A stretch of DNA of 64,000 bases from Flavobacteriaceae bacterium PS02336 (GTDB taxonomy: Bacteria > Bacteroidota > Bacteroidia > Flavobacteriales > Flavobacteriaceae), in assembly GCA_029960065.1 (NCBI GenBank), contig JASCOF010000002.1:310001-374000 (forward strand), read 5' to 3'. Below the pieces are notes generated by a model. That model was not told where the DNA came from. It made no database searches and worked only from the letters and a program-made list of their open reading frames with translations. Both the position numbers and the translations under genes were made by a program. Positions within the stretch are counted from its first letter, which is position 1, and every line of letters begins with the position of its first letter. This document shows positions 7,716 through 15,740 of the stretch, piece after piece.

Positions 7716-8657
7716 ATGTCGCACCTAGAACCAGAAGCTAAAATTTTTGCTTGTTCACAAAGTGTTTATCTTGCAGAAAAAATTGCAAAAGAGTACGGAA
7801 TTCCGTTAGGAAAAGTAACGATGTCAACGTATAGTGATGGAGAATTTCAGCCATCTTACGAAGAATCAATTAGAGGCTTACGAGTATTTATCGTATGTTC
7901 AACTTTTCCAAGTGCAGATAATCTGATGGAATTGTTGTTAATGATTGATGCAGCAAAACGTGCATCGGCAAGACATATTACAGCTGTTATGCCTTATTTT
8001 GGTTGGGCAAGACAAGATAGAAAAGACAAACCAAGAGTTCCGATTGGAGCTAAGTTAGTAGCGAATTTACTAACAGCTGCAGGAGCAACAAGAATCATGA
8101 CAATGGATCTGCATGCAGACCAAATTCAAGGATTCTTTGAAAAACCAGTAGATCATTTATTTGCATCTACAATCTTTTTACCATACGTAGAAAGTTTAAA
8201 ATTAGAAAATCTGACAATTGCATCTCCAGATATGGGAGGTTCAAAAAGAGCATATGCTTACTCTAAGTTTTTAGAATCAGATGTAGTAATCTGTTACAAA
8301 CAAAGAAAAGCAGCCAACGTTATCGACACTATGGAGCTAATTGGTGAAGTAAAAGGACGTAACGTAATCTTAGTAGACGACATGATCGATACAGGAGGAA
8401 CTCTAGCGAAAGCAGCAGACCTTATGATTGAAAAAGGAGCGCTAAGTGTAAGAGCAATTTGTACACACGCTATTTTGTCTGGCGGCGCGTATGAAAAAAT
8501 TGAAAACTCAAAACTAACAGAATTAATCGTTACTGATTCAATTCCGTTAAAGAGAGAATCAAACAAAATAAGAGTGGTAAGCTGTGCACCTCTATTTGCT
8601 GAGGTAATGCAAATGGTTCACCACAACAATTCCATCAGTGGAAAATTTATAATGTAG
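7716..8657 (+). CDS. prs: Ribose-phosphate pyrophosphokinase
   Basis: The 313-residue enzyme transfers pyrophosphate from ATP to ribose 5-phosphate to make PRPP, which feeds purine, pyrimidine, histidine and tryptophan synthesis. Family marks are the N-terminal YSDGEFQPSYEESIRG, the catalytic-loop and ATP region YFGWARQDRKDKPRVPIGAKL, MDLHADQIQGFF with conserved metal and nucleotide ligands, and the PRPP loop VDDMIDTGGT at residues 220-229. Length is normal for bacterial class I PRPP synthases. It precedes rplY by 126 bp, the common bacterial prs-rplY (ctc) order. Cytoplasmic, probably essential. Confidence 0.98.
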   Translation: MSHLEPEAKIFACSQSVYLAEKIAKEYGIPLGKVTMSTYSDGEFQPSYEESIRGLRVFIVCSTFPSADNLMELLLMIDAAKRASARHITAVMPYFGWARQDRKDKPRVPIGAKLVANLLTAAGATRIMTMDLHADQIQGFFEKPVDHLFASTIFLPYVESLKLENLTIASPDMGGSKRAYAYSKFLESDVVICYKQRKAANVIDTMELIGEVKGRNVILVDDMIDTGGTLAKAADLMIEKGALSVRAICTHAILSGGAYEKIENSKLTELIVTDSIPLKRESNKIRVVSCAPLFAEVMQMVHHNNSISGKFIM

Positions 8658-8664
8658 AAGCAGT

Positions 8665-8719
8665 AAGCTTTAGGCTGTAAGCCGTAAGCTCTATTCTCAT
8701 TTTAAAAAGCCTAAAGCTT
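8665..8719. repeat. Inverted repeat between prs and rplY
   Basis: AAGCTTTAGGCT (8665-8676) and AGCCTAAAGCTT (8708-8719) are perfect 12-bp arms. Around them are degenerate repetitions of the GTAAGC and CTAAAGC type. There is no T-tract, so it looks like a dispersed intergenic repeat rather than a terminator, and prs and rplY may still be cotranscribed. Confidence 0.5.
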
Positions 8720-8783
8720 AAAGCGTATTGCCTAAAGCCTATAGTAAACAAGAATATTTATTTAATAACTATATTTTTTTACA

Positions 8784-9395
8784 ATGAAATCGATTACAAT
8801 TAAAGGATCAGAAAGAGAAAGCGTGGGCAAAGTGTCAACTAAAGCCTTACGTAATGCTGGAGCGGTTCCTTGCGTGTTATACGGAGGAAATCAAGCAGTA
8901 CACTTCTCAGCAGACGCTGCAGCGTTCAAAAACTTGGTTTACACTCCAAACGCACACACAGTTGTGATTGAGCTTGGAAAAGGAAAATCATTCAATGCAA
9001 TTTTGCAAGATATCCAAGTTCACCCAGTATCTGACAAAATTTTACACATTGACTTCTTCCAATTATTTGATGATAAAGAAATCACAATGGAAGTTCCTGT
9101 GAAAATCGTTGGTACATCTAAAGGTGTTCTTGCAGGAGGTGTTTTACGTTTGAACCAACGTAAATTAAAAGTTAAAGCTTTACCAGCAAATCTTCCTGAT
9201 TTTGTTGAAGCTGACATCACTCCACTTGAAATGGGTAACAAATTATACGTTACTAAAGTTGGAAAACCTGAGTACAAAATTATGCACCCAGACAACACAG
9301 TTGTTGCTCAAGTAAGAATCTCTCGTGCTGCTATGAAAGCTGCTCAAGAAGCTGCAAAAGCTGCAAAAGCTCCTGCAAAAGGAAAGAAAAAATAA
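8784..9395 (+). CDS. rplY: 50S ribosomal protein L25/general stress protein Ctc
   Basis: The 203-residue protein is the long (TL5/Ctc) form of L25, which binds 5S rRNA on the large subunit. The N-terminal L25 domain (~1-90) shows [31 protein letters not shown] and the region ending ILHIDFFQL. The C-terminal beta domain (~95-185) follows, with [18 protein letters not shown]. The tail is rich in Ala and Lys ([14 protein letters not shown]), typical of Bacteroidota L25. It follows prs and ends at a strong terminator. Confidence 0.96.
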   Translation: MKSITIKGSERESVGKVSTKALRNAGAVPCVLYGGNQAVHFSADAAAFKNLVYTPNAHTVVIELGKGKSFNAILQDIQVHPVSDKILHIDFFQLFDDKEITMEVPVKIVGTSKGVLAGGVLRLNQRKLKVKALPANLPDFVEADITPLEMGNKLYVTKVGKPEYKIMHPDNTVVAQVRISRAAMKAAQEAAKAAKAPAKGKKK

Positions 9396-9414
9396 TTTTT
9401 TTCAAATCATACAA

Positions 9415-9448
9415 AAAGCCTCAATCTTACGATTGGGGCTTTTTTTTA
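9415..9448 (+). terminator. Rho-independent terminator after rplY
   Basis: A stem made by AAGCCTCAATC and GATTGGGGCTT around a TTAC loop is followed by a run of eight T. It lies 20 bases beyond the rplY stop. Confidence 0.85.
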
Positions 9449-9884
9449 GGTTCTAAGTTTCTAAGGTACTGAGATACTAAGTTTTTTCATCTGTCAGGCT
9501 GAGCGAAGTCGAAGCCTTTTTTTTATAGTTTTCTTTATAAGCAGAAACTTTTCGTTTTTTTCAAGATCTGGCATTCCTGCCATCCGCTATATCTTTTCAT
9601 CCGCTAAAAAGCGGATAAAAAGGATGCCGCTTCTGTCAGGGCTAGCGAGAAGGTATCTTTTTTATAAGATTCTAAGATACTAAGAATCTGGGTTGCTAAG
9701 AGAAAATCTGCATAATCAGCTAAATCTGTGAGAGATGTTTTCTTTGTGCTCTTTGTGTATTACTAGAACTGTAAGAAACTATTTCTTTGCGATCTTTGCG
9801 TAAAACCTTTGCGGTCTTTGCGTTTAAATCACGACGAGCAATTAATTATCTAATTAACCAATTGCCACATTCTCTAATTAATCT
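9449..9884. repeat. Intergenic stretch of dispersed low-complexity repeats
   Basis: No gene is visible. The stretch contains fragments that look like repeated intergenic sequence: TTCTAAGNTNCTAAG tracts, GTCAGGCTGAGCGAAGTCGA, CCGCTAAAAAGCGG (a small hairpin at 9601-9614), and several TTTGCGNTCTTTGCG units near 9782-9830. The reverse complement of the last motif recurs at 46551-46595, downstream of another gene. Confidence 0.5.
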
Positions 9885-9892
9885 TATTTTTG
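9862..9892 (+). promoter_or_regulatory. Promoter for pth, decides the start codon
   Basis: TTG (9862-9864), 20 bp, then TATTTTTG (9885-9892). Transcription should begin within a few bases of 9897, so an ATG at 9897 would lack any leader, while ATG 9957 would have a ~60-base leader. Confidence 0.6.
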
Positions 9893-9956
9893 CCCAATGA
9901 TAAAATGGATAACAAAACTGTTTTCATCAATACAAAAAGAAGAGAACATAGATAAT

Positions 9957-10523
9957 ATGAAGAAATATTTAATAGTCGGTTTAGGGAATATCGGAGCCGA
10001 ATACGTAAACACAAGACATAATATTGGGTTTAAAATCCTTGACTTTTTAGCAAAAAAAGAAGGGCTTTCATTCGAAACTGTAAAACTAGGATCGTTAGCT
10101 GAATATAAATTTAAAGGAAGAACATTTTTTCTGCTTAAGCCAAACACTTACATGAATCTTAGCGGTAAGGCGGTAAAATATTGGATGGATAAAGAAAATA
10201 TTCCATTAGAGAATATTTTGGTCATTACAGACGATTTAAACCTATCGTTTGGAACTATTAGAATCAAGCCGAAAGGAAGCGATGGCGGTCACAACGGACT
10301 TAAAAACATCAATTTGGTTTTAAATACGCAAAACTACACCAGATATAGATTTGGCATCAGTGATCAATTCAAAAAAGGGCAGCAGATAGATTATGTTTTA
10401 GGAGAATGGAATGCTGAAGAAGAAGCAAAACTTACAGAGCGTTTAGAAATTTCTGCAGAAATTATTAGAACTTTTGGAACCGCTGGTTTAGAAAACACAA
10501 TGACTACTTTTAATGGAAAATAA
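9957..10523 (+). CDS. pth: Peptidyl-tRNA hydrolase
   Basis: The enzyme releases peptides from peptidyl-tRNA dropped by stalled ribosomes. YLIVGLGNIGAEYVNTRHNIGF carries the catalytic His of the family; KPNTYMNLSG, VITDDLNLSFG and KGSDGGHNGLKNI are the other Pth signatures, and RFGIS lies in the expected place. From ATG 9957 the protein is 188 residues, the usual length. An in-frame ATG at 9897 would add a 20-residue lysine-rich extension, but it coincides with the predicted transcription start; I therefore prefer 9957 though a leaderless longer form is not excluded. Confidence 0.95.
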   Translation: MKKYLIVGLGNIGAEYVNTRHNIGFKILDFLAKKEGLSFETVKLGSLAEYKFKGRTFFLLKPNTYMNLSGKAVKYWMDKENIPLENILVITDDLNLSFGTIRIKPKGSDGGHNGLKNINLVLNTQNYTRYRFGISDQFKKGQQIDYVLGEWNAEEEAKLTERLEISAEIIRTFGTAGLENTMTTFNGK

Positions 10524-10662
10524 AGATTTTCAGTTGTTTATGTAGTTAAAATGTAAATTATCAGTGAATTAAATTCAATTATAACGAAATAGTATTTTCA
10601 ATTCCAAAGTTAAATGTCTAAATTTGGGATAAATTATTATAAACCATAAAAATCGTAATATC

Positions 10663-11274
10663 ATGGCTTTTGAATTACCACAATTACCTTATGCATACGA
10701 TGCATTAGAACCACATATTGATGCTCGTACAATGGAAATCCATCATACAAAGCACCACAATGCATATACTACAAATCTTAACGCGGCTATCGCTGGTACA
10801 GATTTAGAAGGAAAAACAATCGAAAATATCTTAATTAACTTAGATAAATCTAACGCTGCAGTTCGTAACAATGGTGGAGGTTTCTACAACCACAATTTAT
10901 TCTGGACAGTAATGTCTCCAAACGGAGGAGGATTACCAACGGGTGATTTATTAGCTGCAATCGAAGCTTCTTTTGGAACTTTTGAAGAATTTAAAGCAAA
11001 ATTTGCTAAAGCTGGAGCAACACAATTTGGTTCTGGATGGGCTTGGTTAACAGTTCAAAAAGGAGGAAAATTAGAAGTTGTAGGTACTCCAAACCAAGAT
11101 AATCCATTAATGCCAGAAGTTGCTGGTAACGGTGGAACTCCAATTTTAGGAATGGATGTTTGGGAACACGCTTACTACTTAAACTACCAAAACAGAAGAC
11201 CAGATTATATTGAAGCTTTCTTCAGTGTAATTAACTGGACAGAAGTTGCTAGAAGATTTGCTTTAGACAAATAG
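10663..11274 (+). CDS. sodA: Superoxide dismutase (Fe/Mn family, Mn-type signature)
   Basis: The 203-residue protein has the four metal ligands of the family: His27 (MEIHHTKHH), His77 (FYNHNLFW), Asp165 and His169 (MDVWEHAYY). A glycine-rich NNGGGFYNH and NQDNP with Gln at ~145 favour the Mn type over the Fe type, though cambialistic use of either metal is possible. It removes superoxide in the cytoplasm; no signal peptide is seen. A TAAATTTG element at 10619-10626 is a plausible -7 box, without a clear TTG upstream. It ends at a strong terminator. Confidence 0.95.
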   Translation: MAFELPQLPYAYDALEPHIDARTMEIHHTKHHNAYTTNLNAAIAGTDLEGKTIENILINLDKSNAAVRNNGGGFYNHNLFWTVMSPNGGGLPTGDLLAAIEASFGTFEEFKAKFAKAGATQFGSGWAWLTVQKGGKLEVVGTPNQDNPLMPEVAGNGGTPILGMDVWEHAYYLNYQNRRPDYIEAFFSVINWTEVARRFALDK

Positions 11275-11300
11275 TCGAAATAGAGTAAAGAACATAAAGA

Positions 11301-11332
11301 AAAGACGAGTGCCGAAAGGTACTCGTCTTTTC
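11301..11332 (+). terminator. Terminator after the superoxide dismutase gene
   Basis: GACGAGTGCC and GGTACTCGTC form a stem around GAAA, flanked by AAAA and TTTTCTTT. A decayed copy of this hairpin occurs at 11814-11853 in front of the second half of the small RNA array. Confidence 0.8.
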
Positions 11333-11419
11333 TTTATCTATACATTTCGTTCAATAAGTCTTTATTCTATAATCTTTATTCTATACTCTTTCTTCTTTTC
11401 TCTGAAAAAAAAAGAAAAT

Positions 11420-11490
11420 AAAAAAGGCGGAATCTCTTCCGCCTTTTTTGCCCCAAATCTACCATAAACTTAACCTACTAATGTCATGGT
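11420..11490 (-). ncRNA. Tandem small RNA, copy 1
   Basis: The minus strand encodes a ~71-base unit: ACCATGAC...TTTATGGT forms a 5' hairpin (11490-11461), then GATTTGGGGC, then GGCGGAA-GAGA-TTCCGCC with a T-run as terminator hairpin. The 5' stem has a G-U pair where copies 2-4 have A-U. A -7-like TACCTTTA lies 4 bases upstream (11502-11495). It is one of four units conserved base for base in the middle. Function unknown. Confidence 0.6.
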
Positions 11491-11605
11491 TTAGTAAAGG
11501 TATTATAGATATATTGTATAAAAAAAGATTTCAGATGAAAGGCAAGTTTATCCGATAAACGGATTCTAATTAATTGATTTATAGATTTTTGTGGTTTTTT
11601 AAAAA

Positions 11606-11677
11606 TAAAAAAGGTGGAATCTCTTCCACCTTTTTTGCCCCAAATCTACCATAAACTTAACCTACTAATGTTATGGT
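11606..11677 (-). ncRNA. Tandem small RNA, copy 2
   Basis: Same two-hairpin unit on the minus strand. The terminator stem reads GGTGGAA/TTCCACC instead of GGCGGAA/TTCCGCC, a paired change that keeps the helix. The -7-like TACTTTTA is at the same distance from the 5' hairpin as in copy 1. About 30 bases of upstream sequence are also conserved with copies 1 and 3. Confidence 0.6.
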
Positions 11678-11813
11678 TTAGTAAAAGTATAATAGATATT
11701 ATTTTAAAAGAAATTTTTCAGATAAAAGGTAAGTATATCCGATAAATGGAAAATAATTTATTGTTTTATTTGAATAAGAAGATTGATCAAAGAATATAGA
11801 TTATAGAGTATAG

Positions 11814-11853
11814 AAAAAAGACGAGCGCAAGTCAAATAGTGTTCGTCTTTTTT
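11814..11853 (+). repeat. Decayed duplicate of the sod terminator inside the small RNA array
   Basis: AAAAGACGA and TCGTCTTTT frame a divergent loop. The AT-rich text that follows (AGTCTTTATTCTATACTCT and a TCTTTTCTCT tract running into A-runs) matches the text between the sod terminator and copy 1. It marks the boundary of a ~500-bp tandem duplication that produced copies 3 and 4 from copies 1 and 2. Confidence 0.6.
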
Positions 11854-11915
11854 ATGTCCATTTTTTAAGTCTTTATTCTATACTCTATTTTCTTTTCTCT
11901 AAAAAAAAAGAAAAA

Positions 11916-11987
11916 TAAAAAAGGCGGAATCTCTTCCGCCTTTTTTGCCCCAAATCTACCATAAACTTAACCTACTAATGTTATGGT
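11916..11987 (-). ncRNA. Tandem small RNA, copy 3
   Basis: Two-hairpin unit with the GGCGGAA/TTCCGCC terminator stem, like copy 1, which it matches also in the flank on the terminator side. The 5' hairpin is ACCATAA/TTATGGT. A -7-like TACATTTA lies 4 bases upstream. Spacing to copy 2 is 310 bp, against 185-187 bp between the other neighbours. Confidence 0.6.
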
Positions 11988-12100
11988 TTAGTAAATGTAG
12001 AACAAGAATTTTATTGAAAAAAAGATTTTAGATAAAAGGCAAGAATTTCCGATTAAGAGAATGTAAGATGTTGCTTTAGAAATATTTGAGTTTATTCCAA

Positions 12101-12172
12101 TAAAAAAGGTGGAATTTCTTCCACCCTTTTTGCCCCAAATCTACCATAAACTTAACCTACTAATGTTATGGT
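12101..12172 (-). ncRNA. Tandem small RNA, copy 4
   Basis: This unit has the best promoter of the four (TTTG-N20-TACTTTTG, see 12177-12208). The ~72-base transcript would start at the 5' hairpin ACCATAAC and end at GGTGGAA-GAAA-TTCCACC plus T-run. The upstream flank is unlike that of copies 1-3, so conservation stops at the transcribed unit, as expected for an RNA gene. Confidence 0.65.
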
Positions 12173-12176
12173 ATCT

Positions 12177-12208
12177 CAAAAGTATTGTAGCTTTTCAATT
12201 TCACCAAA
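12177..12208 (-). promoter_or_regulatory. Promoter of small RNA copy 4
   Basis: On the minus strand TTTG (12208-12205), 20 bp, TACTTTTG (12184-12177). The predicted start falls at ~12172, exactly where cross-copy conservation begins. Confidence 0.6.
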
Positions 12209-12272
12209 CAAACAGGATGAACGGCAAAAAAAACCGATGAAATGCACTATTTAACCTTTTGTTAATACTTTT

Positions 12273-14171
12273 TTAATAAGCTCGAGCGTCTTTTCCTTCG
12301 TAAAAATTCATAAAAGCACGATTTACAACTCGATTTCCACCTGGAGTTGGGTAGTCTCCAGTAAAATACCAGTCACCTAAATTTTTAGGACAAGCGATAT
12401 GAAGATCTTCTACTGTTTGGAAAATAATTTTAACTTCAGCATTGATTTCTGGTGAGCTTAACATTTCTGCAATTTTATCTGAAATCTCTTGATCTGTAAA
12501 TTGATCGTAAATTTCGGTTACATAATTTACAACATCAGAATCTGAGAAATTTTCTTGTGCTTTACATTTAGTATACACTTGGTCTACAATATGGTAAAGG
12601 TTTCTTTCTTTTAATAAAGCAAGTGCTGCTCTAAACGCAACCAAACCTTCTAGTTTTGCCATATCAATTCCGTAACAATCTGGGTAACGAATTTGTGGTG
12701 CAGATGAAACGATTACAATACGTTTTGGTTTTAAACGATCCATCATTTTGATAATACTCATTTTTAGAGTAGTACCACGCACAATACTATCGTCAATGAT
12801 AACCAAATTGTCTTCTGGTTTAATTACGCCGTAAGTAACGTCGTAAACGTGTGCAACCAAGTCGTCACGACTGCTGTCTTCAGTAATAAAGGTTCTAAGT
12901 TTAGCATCTTTAATAGCAACTTTCTCAGTACGTATTTTTACAGCTAAAAGTTCCTGAAGCGTTTCAGTAGTAAGTGTATTTCTATTTTCTAGAATATAGT
13001 TGTTTTTTCTCTGATTTAAGAAATCCTGAGCTGCTTCAACTAAACCATAAAAGGAAGTTTCAGCTGTATTCGGGATGTAAGAGAAAACAGTGTTGTCTGT
13101 ATCGCTGTCAATAGCTTTAAGAACAGCTGGTAAAATTAATTTCCCTAAGTTTTTACGTTCTTGATAAATTTCAGCATCGCTTCCTCTTGAGAAATAAATT
13201 CTTTCAAACGAACATGCTTTTTTAACAGTTGGTTCTAAGATTTGCTGCATTGAAACTTTTCCGCTTTTCTTGATAATCAAAGCATTTCCTGGATCAATTT
13301 CCTGAACACTTTCAAAAGGAACATTAAATACTGTTTGAATTACAGGTCTTTCAGAAGCAACAACTACCACTTCATCATCTTGATAAAAGTATGCAGGGCG
13401 AATTCCAGCAGGATCTCTAAATACAAAAGCATCACCATGACCTAATAAACCAGCCATTGCGTAACCTCCATCTAGGTTTTTAGCCGAACGGCCTAATATT
13501 TTAGCGATATCCAAACGTTCTGCAATTACAGGAGAAGCTTCTCTTTTAGAATAACCTTCGGCTTTGCAGTCTTGGTACAATTGCATTACTTCTTTATCTA
13601 AGAAGTGGCCAATTTTTTCCATTACGGTAACAGTATCCGCCATTTCTTTTGGATGCTGTCCTAGTTCAACTAGATTTTCGAAAAGTTCTTTAACATTTGT
13701 CATATTAAAGTTTCCGGCCAAAATCAAATTACGGTGCATCCAGTTACTTTGACGTAAAAATGGGTGAACACTTTCGATGCTGTTTTTTCCAAAAGTTCCG
13801 TAACGAACGTGACCTAAAAATAATTCGCCTACATAAGGAATATTTGCTTTTAGTTCTTTCATGTTATCTCCCAATTCAGGATGTGCTTTTAGCTCTTCGC
13901 TAACGCGCTCATTGATTTGTTTGAAAACATCTTGAATAGGTTGTGAATGATTCGAACGAACTCTGCTGATATAGCGCTGTCCAGGTTCAACATCCAACTT
14001 AATGCTGGCAAAACCAGCACCGTCTTGTCCACGGTTGTGCTGTTTTTCCATCATTAAATACATTTTCTGAATTCCGTAGAAAGCAGTCCCGTATTTTTCT
14101 TTATAATATTCAAGCGGTTTTAGTAGTCTAACTAAGGCTATACCACATTCGTGTTTTAAAGCGTCGCTCAT
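12273..14171 (-). CDS. purF: Amidophosphoribosyltransferase
   Basis: PurF makes phosphoribosylamine from PRPP and glutamine, the first committed step of purine synthesis. The N-terminal glutamine amidotransferase domain starts MSDALKHECGIALV, so the nucleophile Cys9 follows an 8-residue propeptide that must be removed. QHNRGQDGAGFAS and FLGHVRYGTFG are further Ntn-hydrolase marks. The phosphoribosyltransferase loop VIIDDSIVRGTTLK is at ~455-470. At 632 residues it is longer than the ~500 of E. coli PurF, in line with the long Bacteroidota form, with an extra C-terminal segment containing NLGDWYFTGDYPTPGGNRVV. It depends on PRPP supplied by prs upstream. Confidence 0.95.
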   Translation of the reverse strand: MSDALKHECGIALVRLLKPLEYYKEKYGTAFYGIQKMYLMMEKQHNRGQDGAGFASIKLDVEPGQRYISRVRSNHSQPIQDVFKQINERVSEELKAHPELGDNMKELKANIPYVGELFLGHVRYGTFGKNSIESVHPFLRQSNWMHRNLILAGNFNMTNVKELFENLVELGQHPKEMADTVTVMEKIGHFLDKEVMQLYQDCKAEGYSKREASPVIAERLDIAKILGRSAKNLDGGYAMAGLLGHGDAFVFRDPAGIRPAYFYQDDEVVVVASERPVIQTVFNVPFESVQEIDPGNALIIKKSGKVSMQQILEPTVKKACSFERIYFSRGSDAEIYQERKNLGKLILPAVLKAIDSDTDNTVFSYIPNTAETSFYGLVEAAQDFLNQRKNNYILENRNTLTTETLQELLAVKIRTEKVAIKDAKLRTFITEDSSRDDLVAHVYDVTYGVIKPEDNLVIIDDSIVRGTTLKMSIIKMMDRLKPKRIVIVSSAPQIRYPDCYGIDMAKLEGLVAFRAALALLKERNLYHIVDQVYTKCKAQENFSDSDVVNYVTEIYDQFTDQEISDKIAEMLSSPEINAEVKIIFQTVEDLHIACPKNLGDWYFTGDYPTPGGNRVVNRAFMNFYEGKDARAY

Positions 14172-14218
14172 TGTTTTTTGTTATTTGTGTGTTGTTGTAA
14201 GTTGTGTGTATTAACGTA

Positions 14219-14245
14219 ATAAAAAAGCCCCGTTTTATCGAGGCT
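14219..14245 (-). terminator. Terminator between the PfkB kinase gene and purF
   Basis: Minus-strand AGCCTCG and CGGGGCT pair with one U-G around ATAAAA, followed by TTTTTTATT. It separates the kinase transcript from purF, so purF likely has its own promoter in the 80-bp gap. Confidence 0.75.
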
Positions 14246-14253
14246 CTTAGGCA

Positions 14254-15177
14254 TTATATTTCTATGTCAAACTGAGTTAACGACTTAAATTGCTGTAATC
14301 GAATCGCTACTTCTGCTTTGCTTAAATTTTCCATCCTTTCGGTTCCAAATTTCTCGACGCAGAACGAAGCTAAATTTGAACCGTAAATAATTGCATTTTT
14401 CATGTTTCCAAAAGAAATATTTTCGCTTTGCGCAATAAATCCAGAGAAACCACCTGCGAAAGTGTCTCCAGCTCCTGTTGGATCGAAAACTTCTTCTAAT
14501 GGTAAAGCTGGTGCAAAGAATACTTCTCTATTATGGAATAAAAGCGCGCCATGTTCTCCTTTTTTGATCACCACATATTTTGGTCCCATATCTTGGATTT
14601 TAGCCGCTGCTTTTACTAATGAATATTCACCAGAAAGCTGTCTTGCTTCTTCGTCATTGATTGTAATAACATCTACACGTTTAATAACGTCTAATAATTC
14701 TGGAAGAGCGCAGTCCATCCAAAAGTTCATAGTATCTAAAACTACTAATTTTGGTTTTTTCTCCATTTGATCCAGAACACTGCTTTGTACTAACGGATGT
14801 AAGTTTCCTAACATCACAACATCAGCATCTTTATAGTTTTGAGGAACCTTTGGCTGAAAATCAGCTAAAACGTTCAATTCAGTAACTAAAGTGTCTCTAG
14901 AATTTAGGTCGTTGTGGTATAAACCGCTCCAGAAAAAAGTCTTTCCTCCTTTTACAATTTCAATACCAGAGATATCAATATTTTTTGAAGTTAAAAGATC
15001 TAAATGTTCTTGAGGGAAATCGTCGCCAACTACAGAAACAATGGCCGATTGCAAGTTAAAAAAGGATGCTGACAAACCAATGTACGTTGCAGCACCGCCT
15101 AATATTTTATCTGTTTTTCCGAAAGGAGTTTCAATCGCGTCGAAAGCAACTGTTCCAACAATCAATAGTTTATTCAT
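14254..15177 (-). CDS. PfkB-family carbohydrate/nucleoside kinase
   Basis: The 307-residue protein belongs to the ribokinase/PfkB superfamily, ATP-dependent kinases of sugars or nucleosides. KILGGAATYIGLSASFF is the N-terminal substrate motif and DPTGAGDTFAGGF (~237-249) the anion hole and catalytic Asp motif. VITINDEEARQLSG and VIKKGEHGALLF are typical internal segments. The substrate cannot be read from sequence; the position beside purF would fit a nucleoside or ribose kinase, but a terminator lies between them, so this is weak. It has a good promoter of its own. Confidence 0.88.
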   Translation of the reverse strand: MNKLLIVGTVAFDAIETPFGKTDKILGGAATYIGLSASFFNLQSAIVSVVGDDFPQEHLDLLTSKNIDISGIEIVKGGKTFFWSGLYHNDLNSRDTLVTELNVLADFQPKVPQNYKDADVVMLGNLHPLVQSSVLDQMEKKPKLVVLDTMNFWMDCALPELLDVIKRVDVITINDEEARQLSGEYSLVKAAAKIQDMGPKYVVIKKGEHGALLFHNREVFFAPALPLEEVFDPTGAGDTFAGGFSGFIAQSENISFGNMKNAIIYGSNLASFCVEKFGTERMENLSKAEVAIRLQQFKSLTQFDIEI

Positions 15178-15200
15178 TTTATGAATTTCGAATTAGGGTG

Positions 15201-15231
15201 CAAAGATACTTCATAAGTTACAATCTTGCAA
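15201..15231 (-). promoter_or_regulatory. Promoter of the PfkB kinase gene
   Basis: Minus strand TTG (15231-15229), 20 bp, TATCTTTG (15208-15201), 23 bases before the start codon at 15177. Confidence 0.65.
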
Positions 15232-15398
15232 TGGTTTGGGTTCTCAAAATTTTCTTAAAAAAAAGAGAACGATTTCGGAGTAAAACTATTGTAAATGAAT
15301 TGGTTAAAATTGATTTTTTAACGAGATTAAAATATGTTTTTTAGATTTAAGTTGCAAGTTTTTTGAAAAAAAATGCGAATAATTTACAGGTCTTATTT

Positions 15399-15740
15399 CT
15401 ATATTAGTTTTTTAAATAAAGATGATTTTCTTTTTCCGCTTAAAACTCCAAGAATTGTAATGTGATAGTTTTTAATTTTGAATACAATTAACCAAGTTTT
15501 ATAGCTTGCTTCTCTGTAAATTTTAGATTTAGTTGGAAGATTTTCGCACTCCGAATAAATTAAGGGATTTTCAATGATTTTATTCATTGTTTTGTTTATT
15601 CCATTACCAACTTTAATTGCATTTAGAGGTTGATGTTTTTCGAAAGCGATGTAATCAACAATCTCTTCTAAATTTTGGAAATAATTCTCGGAAATATCTA
15701 ACGTATATTGTTTTGTATCTTCAATTTTTTTTCTTCCCAT
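15399..15740 (-). CDS. RelE/ParE-family toxin
   Basis: The 113-residue protein has the ParE/RelE pattern: a long N-terminal helix pair (ISENYFQNLEEIVDYIAF), the central IENPLIYSECENLPT turn, then REASYKTWLIVFKIKNYHITILGVLSGKR, in which Arg, Tyr and the beta strands of the fold are recognisable. Such toxins block gyrase (ParE) or cleave mRNA (RelE). It overlaps the upstream antitoxin gene by 43 bp, the usual antitoxin-first order. Its N-terminus is slightly longer than typical and another start may be used. Sits alone among core genes, as mobile toxin-antitoxin pairs often do. Confidence 0.75.
   Translation of the reverse strand: MGRKKIEDTKQYTLDISENYFQNLEEIVDYIAFEKHQPLNAIKVGNGINKTMNKIIENPLIYSECENLPTKSKIYREASYKTWLIVFKIKNYHITILGVLSGKRKSSLFKKLI

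Noticed and set aside
11420..12131. Reading the four repeated hairpins as plus-strand terminators only
   Set aside because: No plus-strand gene ends before copies 2-4, and conservation extends ~45 bases to one side with a second hairpin and a promoter, which fits minus-strand RNA genes better.
11420..12172. CRISPR array
   Set aside because: Only four long repeats with irregular 185-310 bp spacing, and no cas genes in the window.
12101..12272. Purine riboswitch or leader regulation of purF
   Set aside because: The repeats lie downstream of purF (the gene is on the minus strand), so they cannot be its leader.
15066..15344. Plus-strand frame of 92 codons at the 5' end of the PfkB gene
   Set aside because: Overlaps the kinase start and its promoter antisense; composition is not protein-like.
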